Of a stretch of 64,000 nt of DNA, positions 11,399 through 22,450 are shown one piece after another. The notes beneath the pieces were generated by a model that saw only the letters and a list, made by a program, of their open reading frames with translations, had not been told where the DNA came from and did not search any database. Numbering within the stretch: position 1 is the stretch's first letter; every line of letters starts with the position of its first letter. Origin of the DNA: Macrocystis pyrifera. Taxonomy: Eukaryota > Sar > Phaeophyceae > Laminariales > Laminariaceae. The DNA lies in the NCBI GenBank assembly GCA_031763025.1, contig JASSKH010000010.1:4769901-4833900 (forward strand), given 5' to 3'. A program made the position numbers and the translations under genes.

Positions 11399-11472
11399 TT
11401 TGAGTTTCTTCACTCGGAAAGAATGGACTGGAGCAAACGTGAGACAGCGATTGCCGCCAGCGCCAAGTTGGC
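11399..11472 (+). CDS. Possible exon of a second gene in the duplicated unit
   Basis: Acceptor GTCGACAG and donor GTAAGT bracket 74 bp encoding FEFLHSERMDWSKRETAI then AASAKL. The homologous block downstream of locus B (about 56549-56632) aligns well but has an early stop and lacks the acceptor. Either the A copy is intact and B decayed, or the sequence is non-coding. No family recognised. Confidence 0.35.
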
Positions 11473-11529
11473 GTAAGTATAAATGATATTCCAAACGTCG
11501 ACGTTTAAATCACCCCCTCCCTTTTTCGT

Positions 11530-11580
11530 ATCGAGAGGGATGCGTGGTCAATGGTCCGATGACTGAGGCAAGCAACAAAG
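11530..11580 (+). repeat. Fragment of LINE 3' repeat (empty site of the 60.9-kb element)
   Basis: GATGCGTGGTCAATGG, a variable 7 bases, then ACTGAGGCAAGCAACAAA. The same sequence at 62.45/60.87 kb (minus strand) is split by a 1.57-kb insertion, so this copy shows the uninterrupted target. Confidence 0.6.
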
Positions 11581-11584
11581 GAAT

Positions 11585-11760
11585 ACGCCGCCCTTCATAC
11601 GACTCGCCCAGAATATCACGGCGCTTCGCGCTTGGTGCAAGCAATGTCTGTCTGGTTGATGGCAACCCGACGTGCCTCGTCCCGGCATTGTACGACTGCG
11701 AGGGTCCATGGTCCCAAGACTACGGCCATGCATGGCATGAGTACACCTCCCTTCCCATAC
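11585..11760 (+). repeat. Dispersed repeat R2, copy 1
   Basis: About 170 bp sharing CGGCGCTTCGCGCTTGGTGC and GTCCCRGCATTGTA with 27585-27745. Neither copy holds a shared open frame. It lies next to LINE-derived sequence, so it may be part of a larger retroelement tail. Confidence 0.65.
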
Positions 11761-11859
11761 TCGTATTTCAAGGCATGCGTAGTCGATGTTCAAATGAGCA
11801 CGGCAAGCAATAAATAAGTACGCCCCTCCTCTCCCCCCTCCATATTTCTTGAGTCACGA

Positions 11860-12045
11860 ATGATACTGCGAGTTGTTGCCCATACTGCGCCTTGAGTTGA
11901 GCAACAACCAAACCGGTGAATTCTCTCTCGACGTGACTCGATTTTTTTTTTTTTTTTTTTCTGATTCTGAAGCGATTGATCGGTGGCTTGTCTGCGGCAA
12001 CTTACATACGATATGCGGACTGACTGCAAGTCTCACGCCGTGTAC
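11860..12045 (+). pseudogene. Decayed counterpart of the 56.73-kb exon
   Basis: GCGAGTTGTTGCCCATACTG and GAAGCGATTGATCGGTGG align to the exon at 56733-56900 downstream of locus B. Here the frame is interrupted by a run of about 20 T (11942-11960) and stops. Confidence 0.45.
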
Positions 12046-12063
12046 GATAACTCGTTGCCACTC

Positions 12064-13804
12064 AGCAGTTTGCGTCTATCTCAATATTTCCAACTTACTC
12101 TAGGTTCTTTGTCGCCGCTTTTCCGGGATCCAATACTTTTTTTTCGACGAGGCAGCAAACAACAAATGCCAAGGGGTGTACACGAATACCCGACGGGGAA
12201 AAAAATGAGGAACTGTCTACCCGTGCTATAAGCATAACATTTTATAGCGTTCACCCCCCTTTTTCACGTACTAGTTGTTGCGAATAAATATCAATCTGTG
12301 CATCTGTTACGAGAGTTTGTGTTTTGTATATTGGAGTAGCTTGTACTTGTTAACCGACGGTACATTAGGTGTTCATCAATACTTGATCGACAAGTGATGG
12401 AAGTGCTGACTGGCCCCATGACACTCCAACAGTCAAGCCGTGCACCCGTCAGGCGATGGGGGACGCCCTATGAATACGACGGGGCAGAGTGGGCCTGGGC
12501 CAGGCAGGCCCGACTACTGCTGGCGCCACTGTTTTTCGCGAGTTGGTTTCCGCGATGCTGAATGACCCACACACGTGCTGGATAGTAATGAAACATTTGA
12601 ATGGTAAGAATGTCGTAGATATGCATCACATTCACTTCTCCATAAGTCAGTCAGCCTTGACTGATAGCTCTGTGGTGATGGTCATAGTGTTATCGCTACA
12701 TGCTTCACCCTGATGTGGTCGGGCGGAAGGGGTGAGTGGATCTCGTTTCATGACTGGTACCCTTCGTAGCGCCTCCATGACGATGACGAGGACACCACAA
12801 CAATATTGAAAGCCACATGGCTAGGAATGGGATACCGTGACAAAGCCCCTTGCACGATCAAACGCAAGACGTGTGCCATAACGGGGAGGAAAGGGGGGGG
12901 ATCCAGTTTTGAGACCGTGGGTTTTGCATATAACCAAACAAGGGGCGAGGATTCGAGTCAAGGGATCAAAGAATAAACGAGAAAAATAATTACATTTGCC
13001 CATCGGCAACTATCCGTCCTCCTGAAAGCAGAAACCATAGTCCAGCAGGAAGCCCCCCCCCCCCCCCCCTCCTCCTCATTTGCGCGCCGTACCCCCCCCC
13101 CCCGCCTGCAGGCCGTGGCTTCCTCCACCCTTCCACTCGTCTGAAACCGGCTCCAGCGCTCACCCCCCCTCTCCTCTGTATAGCCGCACGAGTAGTATTA
13201 TGCATTAAAGTGTTGCGACGAGCGAAGGGAAACGCTGATACTATCCAATACGACTCCGCTTGTTGTAGTGGGCGTGCGCGGGGGGGTGGGGGGGTTATGT
13301 AGCCCCGGGTCTTCTTTTCACACTACCGAAGGGTGAAATGCGAAGAATTCAAGACGGGCTCAAATAATGTTAGTGCTAACCCTAAAAAAAAAATGATCGT
13401 TTTCGATTTAGCCATTCACGGTTTATGAATGATTGAAGCTTAACCACGTCGGCCAGTGACACACGGTAAGGGGTCAGGTCAGCCGCCATACAGTGCATGC
13501 ATCGCCCACCCTGGTAGTAACGAGAGGGAATGTGGGTTCTCATTTTGACGACGCCAAAAAATAGCGACCCGCACGCAACATGACGACACTAGTTGCAAAT
13601 ATCCTGCTGCGCGAGTGCCTAGCGATAGCTTGCACTATAAATGGTCAGCGCTGAGCGTTAGCATTCTCTTCGAAGGAGTCAAACACCTATGATTGGACAC
13701 GCGACCCTCCTGGCGGTGCCGACAATGATCTATGCTGCACTCTGTCGGATGGCACCCAAGCTATGTATTGTATGGGACAATATTCCAAACCGTGCCGTCG
13801 ATCA

Positions 13805-13806
<2 letters not shown>
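12064..13806 (+). other. No gene recognised; C-rich homopolymers
   Basis: Nothing coding is supported. C-tracts at about 13052-13069 and 13092-13103 and a purine/GT-rich stretch near 13270-13300 are the only notable features. Confidence 0.5.

Positions 13807-13836
<30 letters not shown>
13807..13836 (+). repeat. Poly-C tract (30 bp)
   Basis: Uninterrupted C run placed exactly at the 5' border of a LINE-derived repeat fragment. Confidence 0.95.
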
Positions 13837-13838
<2 letters not shown>

Positions 13839-14050
13839 CCACAGACGGCGAAACAGGAAGGGGATAAGACAAGCAAAAAAAACTATGTAATACCGCCGTG
13901 GTAATATACGAACAAAACGTAATGAGCGCCGAAATTTTGGAGCTATCTCTATTAGTAGGGGGGCGGTGCTTCGTCTACTGCAGGAGAAAGGAATGCGTGG
14001 CCAATGGTAAAATGAGGCAATCAACAAGTGAGTACCCCTCCCCCCCCTCC
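13837..14050 (+). mobile_element. LINE 3'-end repeat R1, 5'-truncated copy
   Basis: GGCGAAACAGGAAGGGGATAA through AATGGTAAAATGAGGCAATC aligns with the minus-strand sequence at 62640-62450, directly downstream of a LINE reading frame there. It therefore looks like the element's 3' untranslated region. It is cut at its 5' side by the poly-C tract. Confidence 0.6.
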
Positions 14051-14880
14051 CCCGACCACACATTACCACCACGTACGAGTGTAGCGCGGTATATTAACAC
14101 CGTTGGCAGGGATGAAGGGTGTCACATCAATCATTTGGTGACAACTCACAACAAACACATCATTGACGCATTGCACATTTGAGAATGTCGATTCTCGGGT
14201 TTCTTCGGTCAACAGGGGGAGAATCCTGCTCGGTGAAATGATGCAATGATCCGGGCGGGTGGAAATGAGAAAATGCGCCCCCCTGTATATATGCAAGAAG
14301 AGTGGCGGGTACCTGCCTGATACCTTATACTGCTGTTACTCTGCCGTACTTACTGCTACTACTATGCTACTGCCGCTAAACGCATATCGGCCTTCACCGG
14401 TCGGTGTATTCCTTCCCTGACCCTAACCCCAAAGACACAGGCAGTTGGTGGAGCGTTCCCATACGAGAGGGTGGTACGCTCTTAACTGGTACTGGTACGT
14501 AGGCTTTTCGAGCACACTGCGGCTGCGTCGGAGTACGTAACTATTATTAAAAGCAACGAAAGAGGAGGAGGACGTTTTTATCTTGTTTTCGCGGCCGAAA
14601 GGTCTCACACCCCACAGGTAACTTTCTGGTAATTTTCTTCCGCGGTGCAGTAAATAGTACCTGGTGTACGTAGAATACGAGGTTTACTGCTTGCAATGAT
14701 CACATCGCCTGAAACGTTGCAAGGTAGGCCACATTTGTGCACTTTGTACGCTCGATCCCTCCCTCAGCCTGGTCTTCATTAGACTCACTACTATAGTATT
14801 AATATTTATGATCTGATACAGCAGCGGGTTCTGTTTTCAGTTTTTTTCGGGCTTACACCTGCTAGCTTTTGTGTCCCCAC
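14051..14880 (+). other. No gene recognised
   Basis: Mixed-composition DNA with TACTGCTG/CAGCAGTA words near 14320-14390. No exon-like block shared with locus B was found here. Confidence 0.5.
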
Positions 14881-14989
14881 CACCCGCCACAGACTTGTAT
14901 AGGAAATCAATGTGGAAACCCCGCAAAGCAACAAAATAAAAATATGGCGCTTAGCTCTTGTTGGACGAATTAGACCTTGCTACGGCTGA

Positions 14990-15086
14990 TAGGGGCATGT
15001 CATGGTGCACAGCGGGATCCCAGCTTCCATCATCACTGCCGGTTCAGGTATGCTCCTCACTGGCGCGGGAAACGTCTGCACAGGGG
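14990..15086 (+). CDS. Possible second-gene exon, A copy
   Basis: Reads HVMVHSGIPASIITAGSG then MLLTGAGNVCTG before a GTGAGT. The locus B counterpart (60047-60138) reads HIMVHCRTLASILTAGVG then MLTLGVGDIYTQ before GTGAGC. The small, hydrophobic Gly-rich segment could be membrane-associated. Acceptor not fixed. Confidence 0.35.
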
Positions 15087-15099
15087 TGAGTGCACCTCG

Positions 15100-15973
15100 A
15101 GAATAGCTACTCGAGAAAGTATTCGGACGGCATTCATCATTCACAAGAGTGTGTCTGAAGTTGATTTTTGACTGCTTTTGATGTTGTTCCCTGGTCGTGA
15201 TCTGCTCTCAATTGCCATACTCGTACTCGTACCTTTCATCTGTAGATGTTGCTGGTCTGCTGGTCTGTGGTCTCCGATACCGAGCCGTGGAACCATGATA
15301 TGCTATGATCGTATTACACTACAGTAGATAGAGTGTGTCCATGTGCCCCTTACTCCCACACACCAATCACGAACGCTGGATGCTGCAGCGCTGGAACCGA
15401 TACGACCGGATTCTTGTCCATGCCGAGCAAGCTTTGAAAATTTGAAATTTGAAAATGTTTTCGTCTCTACGTATTGGACTGCTGGATACCAAAATTCAAG
15501 TTTCGGCGCCGGCGTGCCTGCTCGAGGGCGGGTTCCTTTGTGCGTGATACCGTGATACCTGGTAGGTGTTGATCAGCAGGTGATATTGTAGGTTTGTGGA
15601 CATCGTTGTCAGCCTCGGTACTGCAGCAGACTACGACAGCAGCACTGTTGATAACACCACACGATCAGAGCAGTCCAGTACACAGGAGTAAGATAGTGCA
15701 TACCTGCTATACTCGTAGCTGTGGATAGAAACATGCGCAGCAGGATATTTATAACTGTCGTCAACTTTTGTGTGCGTTTTGCTGGATGGTACACGGCGGT
15801 ACTGCTGTATCAATAGCTACAGTAGTCGTCGTCGTTGTCTCGTCGACACTCCGAAAGTTTTGTTTAACTGTAAAAGCAGTTGTGGTTGTTGTTCGGTCGC
15901 AATACAAAAGACATCGGATCAGGCTCCAGTATGCTACTAATAATACTACTGCTGTACTCGTACTGATATTTTG
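15100..15973 (+). other. Spacer; tail of duplicated unit
   Basis: Block 15345-15450 (GAACGCTGGATGCTGCAGCG, CCATGCCGAGCAAGC) matches 60310-60430 downstream of locus B; this is the last similarity between the units I could follow. No gene supported. Confidence 0.5.
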
Positions 15974-16148
15974 TATCGACGAGCAGTGGGAATGCTGAAC
16001 CCTATGCGCGATAAAAAACTAAAGGCACGTACCGGGGGGGAGAAGGGACGACACCTGTGACCACGGCTTGTCCAGAAGATCGTCGAGGGTAAAACCTCCT
16101 ACGAGTGGGCTGGAAAGTAAAAGTGATGATTAAAAAAAAAAAAAAAAA
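15974..16148 (+). mobile_element. tRNA-derived SINE, copy 3, 5'-truncated
   Basis: From TCGACGAGCAGTGGGAATGC to a 17-A tail ending at 16148, it matches the reverse complement of the SINE at 59315-59659. The tRNA-like head is missing, as expected from incomplete reverse transcription. Confidence 0.8.
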
Positions 16149-16249
16149 GTACCGCAGACCAGAGAGAACGCTTCCGGATGAGAGATCAGGCTCAGACACG
16201 TTACTGCTGTAACTGCTGAGCTGTGTCGTCTACGAGGAGTATGACGTAC

Positions 16250-17103
16250 TCGTACATCTGACCTCTCCTTCGAAATCGAGCGACGAATCCGTCTGATGCG
16301 GGCATGCCTCAAACGGTATGGTCCGAAACTGTACGATAGGGCGAACGCACCGCTTAGTCTGAAAGTCCGGATGCTGAAGGCCGAGGTGATTGAGACCTTG
16401 CTGTACGGTTGCGTGACGTGGACCCTCAATGCGGACCACTTCGCCAAGCTTCGATCAGCCCACCACGAAGTCCTTCTGCGAGTCATTGGCTTCCAGCGCC
16501 GACTACGCACCGACCACACCACCCTCTCGTACGCGAAGGCGCTCAGGATAACACGATGCGAAAGTATCGAAACGACCATCCGTAAACGGCGACTCTTCTT
16601 GGCGGGGGCTCTGGTGCGGCAACACGAGGGGCGATTGCCCAGTCGGTTGATGTTCGGGACGATCGCTGGTGGGGAGAGCCCGAAACCAGGCGGGCAGCTC
16701 AAGACTTGGCCTAGGGCCATTGCTGAGGACCTTAGAGTGTTCAAAGTTCAAAGCCACCGAGGGATCAACGGAAGACTCCCCCTTAGTCTTTGGAGTTGGG
16801 ACCGCACTGTGGCCCACTGCAGCAAAACAGACGGGAAAGTGGTACCGGGGAATCCTCGAAGCAGCTGAACGGTTCATGGGCAGGTGGCACGAGGCTGAGG
16901 CAAAGCTGAATAGACAGTGCCGTGCATCCGCTGCGGGTAGTGTTAGAGGGGACTGGGGGAGGGGTAACAGCAGGAGGGGTAGAAGGAACACCGTACAAGT
17001 ATATGGGGGCAGGGGGGGGGACGGGAGGAGTAGAAGGAAAACCGCGGTAGAAGAGAGTAACGAAGAGACCGCAGACAGGGTAGCAAGGTACCAGGCCGAC
17101 TAA
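16250..17103 (+). pseudogene. LINE reverse transcriptase C-terminal fragment 1
   Basis: EIERRIRLMRACLKRYG, then LYDRANAPLSLKVRMLKAEV and IETLLYGCVTW, is the conserved region after the RT fingers and palm in non-LTR elements. It continues through the HHEVLLRVIGF and RRRLF-type segments. The frame shifts near 16740-16800: the first frame stops at 16868, while the second carries KQTGKWYRGILEAAERFMG to a stop at 17101-17103. The 5' part (endonuclease, RT core) is absent, so this is a dead 5'-truncated insertion. Confidence 0.8.
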
Positions 17104-17159
17104 TAGGTTGGACTTTTCTTTGCTACTCGTACCGCCAACTGCTGCGGCCGTTCGGTATG

Positions 17160-17580
17160 TATTGGCTTGGTGCTTTGATTTTTTTTCCAAGACTTAACTT
17201 TTTCCTCTATTTTTCCCTTCTTATCCTTATGAAAGAAGTACTACACAGTGGGTGGGTGACGAGCGTGTTTATTTTTGTTTTTATATTTTTTTACCCACTC
17301 ATTCTTTCTCTTTTTTCTTCGTTAAGTGTTCCCCGGGATGCATATTTCCCTTTTTCCTTTTGCCGTCCCGTTTCTTCCCCCTTGCGCGTCCATCTTGGCT
17401 CATGCTAAGGGTATGTGTCTTGAGCTCTGGCTTTCCATTATATTCATTTATTTGGGATTCTTCTCCTTTTGTTTTTCTTTTTCGGTTTGGTTTCTTCGTT
17501 GCTTCTCTTTCTTTATGGTGTATTTTGGTTGCTGGCTTATGTATGTATGTTGTGTCGGCCGCACCTAGTGCGAAGGCATG
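17160..17580 (+). other. Strand-asymmetric pyrimidine-rich tract, probable LINE 3' UTR
   Basis: Long T/C-rich stretch directly after RT fragment 1. A similar tract follows RT fragment 2 (19030-19600), and both contain TTTCTTTATGGT. The shared position suggests a 3' UTR of the same LINE family. Confidence 0.45.
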
Positions 17581-18129
17581 GTATTACGTAGGCTATTAAT
17601 GCATTACGGTGTGTTATCTCTGTGTCGTAGTCTGTGACCACAGAGCTCGTATCTTTCTAGGGTGAAGAGTCAGCACGGACACTGGGCTTGCAGGATGTCG
17701 ACGAGTAGAAGAACGGTTTAATGTGAAGAACACACACACATCAGTATCACACAACAACCAAGAGCATCCCTGCTGTATCATACTATTTTACATAAAATGC
17801 GTGCATATGTACAGCAGTGCTGGTTTTGGAGTCTGGAGTCGAACTCGGGTGGAAAAAACATAACCAGGAACAGCGGGATGCTGCTGTTGCTGCAGCTGCA
17901 GCTGTGATACCTACGGAGTGTGTGGGTCGAGGCTGCCGAAGTTTAGCTGTCTCGCCATCGCGCAGCAATCGTACAGCACGAAGCATACCAGCAGGACGGA
18001 GCCTAGAAACGCAGTTCCGGTGGTTTCCGTTTGAGGCTCTGGGCGCGCAGCGGCGGCGGCGCTGTTCAGCTGCTTGTGGTTTAATCGATAGCTGCCCCGT
18101 GCTTGCTCGTGTTTTTTGTTGTTGTGGTC

Positions 18130-18818
18130 TTCAAACCCGGGGACATAAAACCCCTTATCGAGTTTGTGTATTTGGGCGGGGCTATCAGCGCAGATTGGAC
18201 GAGCAGCAGTATCGAGGTAACGCGACCTCTCCAGAGGGCATGGGCGTGCTTCGGGCGGGGTGTAAGATGGAAATCTATGACCGTGCGGGTGTGCGCCTAT
18301 GGCTGAAGGTGCGGATGCTGAGGGCCGAGGTGATCAAAACGTTGCTCTACGAATGCGTTACTTGGAGCCCGAGCAAGACTGATTACGGCAGGCTACGGGA
18401 GGTCCACCACAAGATGCTCCTCCGATGCCTCGGCTGGCGAAAACGAAAGCGCGAAGATGACATTCTATCTTATGCCAGCGCGCTTCTCAGGACAAACTCC
18501 GAGGAGAGCGCAGAGACGACGGTACGCAGGCGTAGACTGTTGTTTGCGGGCTTTGTGACACGCATGGGAGAGGAGCGCCTGCCGAAGGTGACGCTTGGGA
18601 CGATGGTCGGGGGTAAGGGCTACTCTGGAAGACAGGAGTGAGACTGAATGAGGTACCTTGAGGAGGACCTCAAGGAGTTTGGTATCAAGCTGGAAGGGTG
18701 GCGCGAGGCAGCACAGAAAGCCGGCAGATGGTTCCGACGGGTCGAGGAAGGGACGGAGGTCTTCATGCGGAAATGGCATAAGGATGAGAAGGAGGCATCG
18801 GCAGGACGGCACAGATGA
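18130..18818 (+). pseudogene. LINE reverse transcriptase C-terminal fragment 2
   Basis: FVYLGGAISADWTSSSIEV (RT thumb-type motif), then after a frameshift YDRAGVRLWLKVRMLRAEV, IKTLLYECVTW and MLLRCLGWRK. A second shift near 18641 leads to YLEEDLKEFGIKLEGWREA and a stop at 18816-18818. It is the same family as fragment 1 but clearly diverged, so the two are separate insertions rather than a tandem copy. Confidence 0.8.
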
Positions 18819-19600
18819 CTGCAACCGCGAATACAACCGTTGACGCCAATGCACGTGCGCAGAATTGGCAGGGGCGAAAGGGGGGCGACGGGGGTGGGGG
18901 GGAGGCGGTCTGCCCGAAAGACTGACGCCTGGGTATGGCCATCATCGTCATGATGCGCTCCCTTCTTTGGAACCCAAGTAACTAGCATGGTGCCACCCGG
19001 GCAACTCGGCGTATCTGTATGCACCAGCACCCTGTCTTTCGTATTATCTGTACCCCTCCCGCCTCCTTTTCGTTCCTTTTTTTCCTCTTTCCTTTTTTCC
19101 CGTTTGCCCTGTGTCTCCTTTGTTACTTTTTGCCATCTCCTGTTTCTTTATGGTTTGCTTCGTCGTTTTCGTTTTCGTTTTCGTTTTTTGTCTATTAGTT
19201 TCTTTTTGCTCCTCTGATGTTCTTAATAGCGGAGCAAGTACGTTTGTTTTTTGTTCTTATCTCTGTTCTACACCCCTCGCGTAGCTTGCGAGCCTGCATT
19301 CTGCGAAAATCGGCGCATTCTCTTTTGTGTTTTCTTTTCTTGATTTCTTGATGTCTTGATTTCTTGCTTTCTTGCTTGAATCGATTTTTTTTCTCTCTCT
19401 CTTCCCTTTTTGATTTTTGAATTTTCGACTTCGTTTTTCGATTTTTCGACGTCGAGTTGTGTTTTTCATCCTGTCTATGTTTTCCTGACTTGTACAGCGT
19501 ACCGCATGTACCTGATACATACGAGCGCGGACCTCACTTTTTATTTTTGTCTGGGGTGTAGGTGTGCTAGGGCTAGGCCGGATCTTATGCATTTTTTTTT
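18819..19600 (+). other. Pyrimidine-rich tract after RT fragment 2
   Basis: 19030-19600 is strongly T/C-biased on the + strand, with repeated TTTTCG and CTTGATTTCTTG words. No gene. See 17160-17580. Confidence 0.45.
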
Positions 19601-21152
19601 AGTGATTGAAAAAGGCAGGAAGTCGGATTTTCCACCGGCAAAAAAACACACCAGATCGGTGCGCCATGTGCCGTCTTATCGTGTTTTTGGTTTTATTTCA
19701 TGGGAGAACAAAAAAAACAGAACAGAACAGAGATTGAACTCCACGTGGACCACGACATGAACGAGTCATTCACGCCGGGTTGGGCGATCAACTTTCACCA
19801 CCCGCTCCTGGAAGGAAGGAACGGAATGTGGCATCTCCCGGGGAGCTGCGTAAGGGGTTTGCTAGTCGCTGGACCAGCAAGGAGCTCTCGCTCTCGCGGA
19901 GCATGAGCTGCTTGCAGCCGTAGCCAGAAAAAAAAACCGTTAGATTGTTTTGATACTGCTGTAGTCTCGTCCTATTCGTCTCCAAACTTGTTTTGCCCAG
20001 AGCAGCTGCAGTTGGGCGGCCACAAGGGACGCAATGATGGCCAAGGTATTGATGCCCTCCCTCTCCGTGGTGGTCGATGTAGAAGTGCTGGAGCCCAGCT
20101 GTGTACAAGAGTAACCAGGCATGTAGCGTCGTGACCCATCATGAGCCCAGTCTATAACCTATACAAAATTGTACAATGCCTCCGAGGTCTTGTGCAAAAG
20201 CAAATTTTATCACTTTCAGAGTTGATCAGAAAAGGCTGTAAAAAAAACATTTCATCAAATTTCATGAGTAATAAAATCTCGGAGGAACATTTTTTCCACC
20301 AAATAGGCCCCATAAGACGTGATTTTGATCAAATCTGATCAGAAATGGGACCAGATACCCCGAAGCCTCCGTAAACAGTCGTATAATCACCTAAAAAAAA
20401 ATAGCATAAGATCTGGCCTCATCATGTGTATTATCCTTTGCTTGTTTTTTCTCCTTCCACTCCAGAGTCATTGGAGCCCGTCCTGCGACACCACAGAATG
20501 CATTACATTGTGGCGATGAATTAATGTGAGAACAACAACATTGATTTTCAGAAAAATACCTCACCATATACATACCTGGTACTACCAAATATCACGGCGG
20601 GGGCTTCAGGCGTTTTTTTGGGCACCCTATTTTTCTGGCGTCGTCAAAATTATAAACTTGCATTCGCTCGTAATTATGCCATGTACTTACAGCAGTAGTA
20701 CATACTGTTGTAGTCTTTGCGTAGAAGGTACCACGGCGGTAGGGTATAGGACAAAAGAGAGGTCATAAATATTATCATGAAACAAGCGTAACGACTGCCG
20801 TACAGCCGTCGACGTCAACTCAACCAACTGAAGGTTTCGGTTTTTCCGTCGATCCCCCAAAAGCGCCACCAGATCTCCGGCGAGGATTCCGAAACAAAAA
20901 CAAAACAAAAACATTGGCATTTTCGACACCAAGATGAATGTACTAGTATGTGACTCATTTTGAATGCCCTTCTCCTTGAACGATGCTCCATACAGGAGTA
21001 GCAGCAGTAGTAGCAGCGGTAGTAGCAGCCGTAGCACACGAACGCAGACGTGGGTCACGGTCGACCCAGGTTCATGAATAATAATATAGAAGCATCGTGA
21101 GAGTACAATTGCTATAATAGTATATTTACAGACGCCTGAGGAAAATAAATCG
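19601..21152 (+). other. No gene recognised
   Basis: 20140-20420 is AT-rich with GATCAGAAA and GATCAAATCTGATCAG words. 20990-21040 holds a GTAGCAG/AGTAGCAGC microsatellite. Nothing coding is supported. Confidence 0.5.
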
Positions 21153-21155
21153 TTA

Positions 21156-21661
21156 GCCCAATTCTTATGCAGTCGGATTTCCAGTCAGTTGGAAATGATG
21201 CTATCGACACGTTCGCACGACCTTTTGCCCCGAAAATGTGCAAAAAAACTGCTGCTTCTCGTCTCAGAATGAGCTGAGCTTTTCTCGAAGGCCTATATGA
21301 GCTATTTCCCGCTTCTCTGGGTGCCCAGTTGCAGGAAATCACCGTCGGTACTTTTCCTATCCAACTGCGTCAATGCGATTACGATCAGGGATCGGATCGG
21401 AAGAAACGTTTTTTTTTCCGATTCAATCGGGGATTGTAATCGTATTTGACCCAGATGGATAGGAAAAGTACCGGCGGTGACTTCCTGCAACTGGGCACCT
21501 GGAGAAGCGGGAAACAGCTCTAGATAGGTCTTGGAGAAAAGTCCAACTCATTCCGAGGCGAGAAACAGCAGTTTCGCAACTTTTCGGGGCAACAGCTCGT
21601 GCGTACGTGCCGATCGCACCATTTCCTACTGACTGCAAATCCGAATGTATAAGAATTGGCC
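21156..21661 (+). mobile_element. 506-bp fold-back MITE with TTA target duplication
   Basis: The arms are inverted repeats over nearly the full length: the left end GCCCAATTCTTATGCAGTCG pairs with the right end ending TATAAGAATTGGCC, and the inner arms (GCGGGAAA..., GTACTTTTCCTATCC) meet around 21400. It is flanked by TTA at 21153-21155 and 21662-21664. A TTA duplication and GGCC-type ends fit PIF/Harbinger-derived non-autonomous elements; superfamily assignment is inference. No transposase inside. Confidence 0.75.
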
Positions 21662-22135
21662 TTAGCACGTTAGCGTTTCACTTACCTTACCTATTCATCT
21701 GCGATTAGCTTTTTTTTTTTTTTTTTTTTTTCCTCGCTCACAGTCTGTGGCCACTTACTTTGTATCCGGATAAGGAATCAGGACAGACACTGGGTGAACT
21801 GGTGTCGTTGGTTAGAAATAAAACACACACAGGCGAACCTCGCTTGGCACCCTGACCGGTGGGGAAAGGGTGGCTCGTGGGCCTCCGGCGGCTCCTGCGG
21901 AAGGCTGATCATCTTTCTGCACCCTGTGGGCGGAAGCAGGGTGCCGAATGGGAAGGGCCCATTGCGGGGTCAAAATACCAAGCGGGAGCAGGGTGCACCC
22001 ACACGATTTATTTTCCTGAGGCGCTTGTAAAAATATATATTACTAGTTTTTGGAGAGAAGGTCTTTTTCGTGGCCCGCAGTTCGAAATCGTGGAAATTGC
22101 TCAATTTTTCAATTTTTCCAGGGCTGCTCGTGGAT
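21662..22135 (+). other. Poly-T and unassigned sequence
   Basis: T run at about 21711-21731. The region at 21740-21800 (AGTCTGTGGCCAC..., GACAGACACTGGGTG) resembles 17630-17685. The word CGCTTGGCACCCTGA at 21841 recurs in both orientations at 21980, 22916, 23105 and 23193. Confidence 0.4.
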
Positions 22136-22139
22136 CCTG

Positions 22140-22450
22140 CATGACCCGACCCGCGGGTCGGGTTAGGAGTTCAAAATATCACGGGTCGGGTCAGGTCGGG
22201 TCAAGAGGTTATCAAACGTCGCGGGTCGGGTCGGGTCGGGTCAAGACTTTTTCGAATCTCACGGTCGGGTCGTGTCGGGTCAAGACTTTTTCGAATCTCA
22301 CGGGTCGGGTCTGGTCGGGTCAAGAGATGATAAAAATCTCACGGGTCGGGTCACGTCATGACCCGCGAGAAACGGTTCACTCACGGGTCGGGCCAACATG
22401 ACCCGCGAGTTGATTTTTGCTGACCCGCGCGTCGGACCCGCTCATACGGC
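22140..22450 (+). repeat. Degenerate CGGGTCGGGTC satellite-like repeat
   Basis: At least five units of about 40-45 bp built from ACGGGTCGGGTC, CGGGTCAAGA and TTTCGAATCTC or ATAAAAATCTC, closing with inverted GACCCGCG words. It is unrelated to the kinase genes. Confidence 0.85.

Noticed and set aside
16130..16744. 204-codon minus-strand frame
   Set aside because: Antisense shadow of the LINE reverse-transcriptase fragment, which explains the sequence on the + strand.
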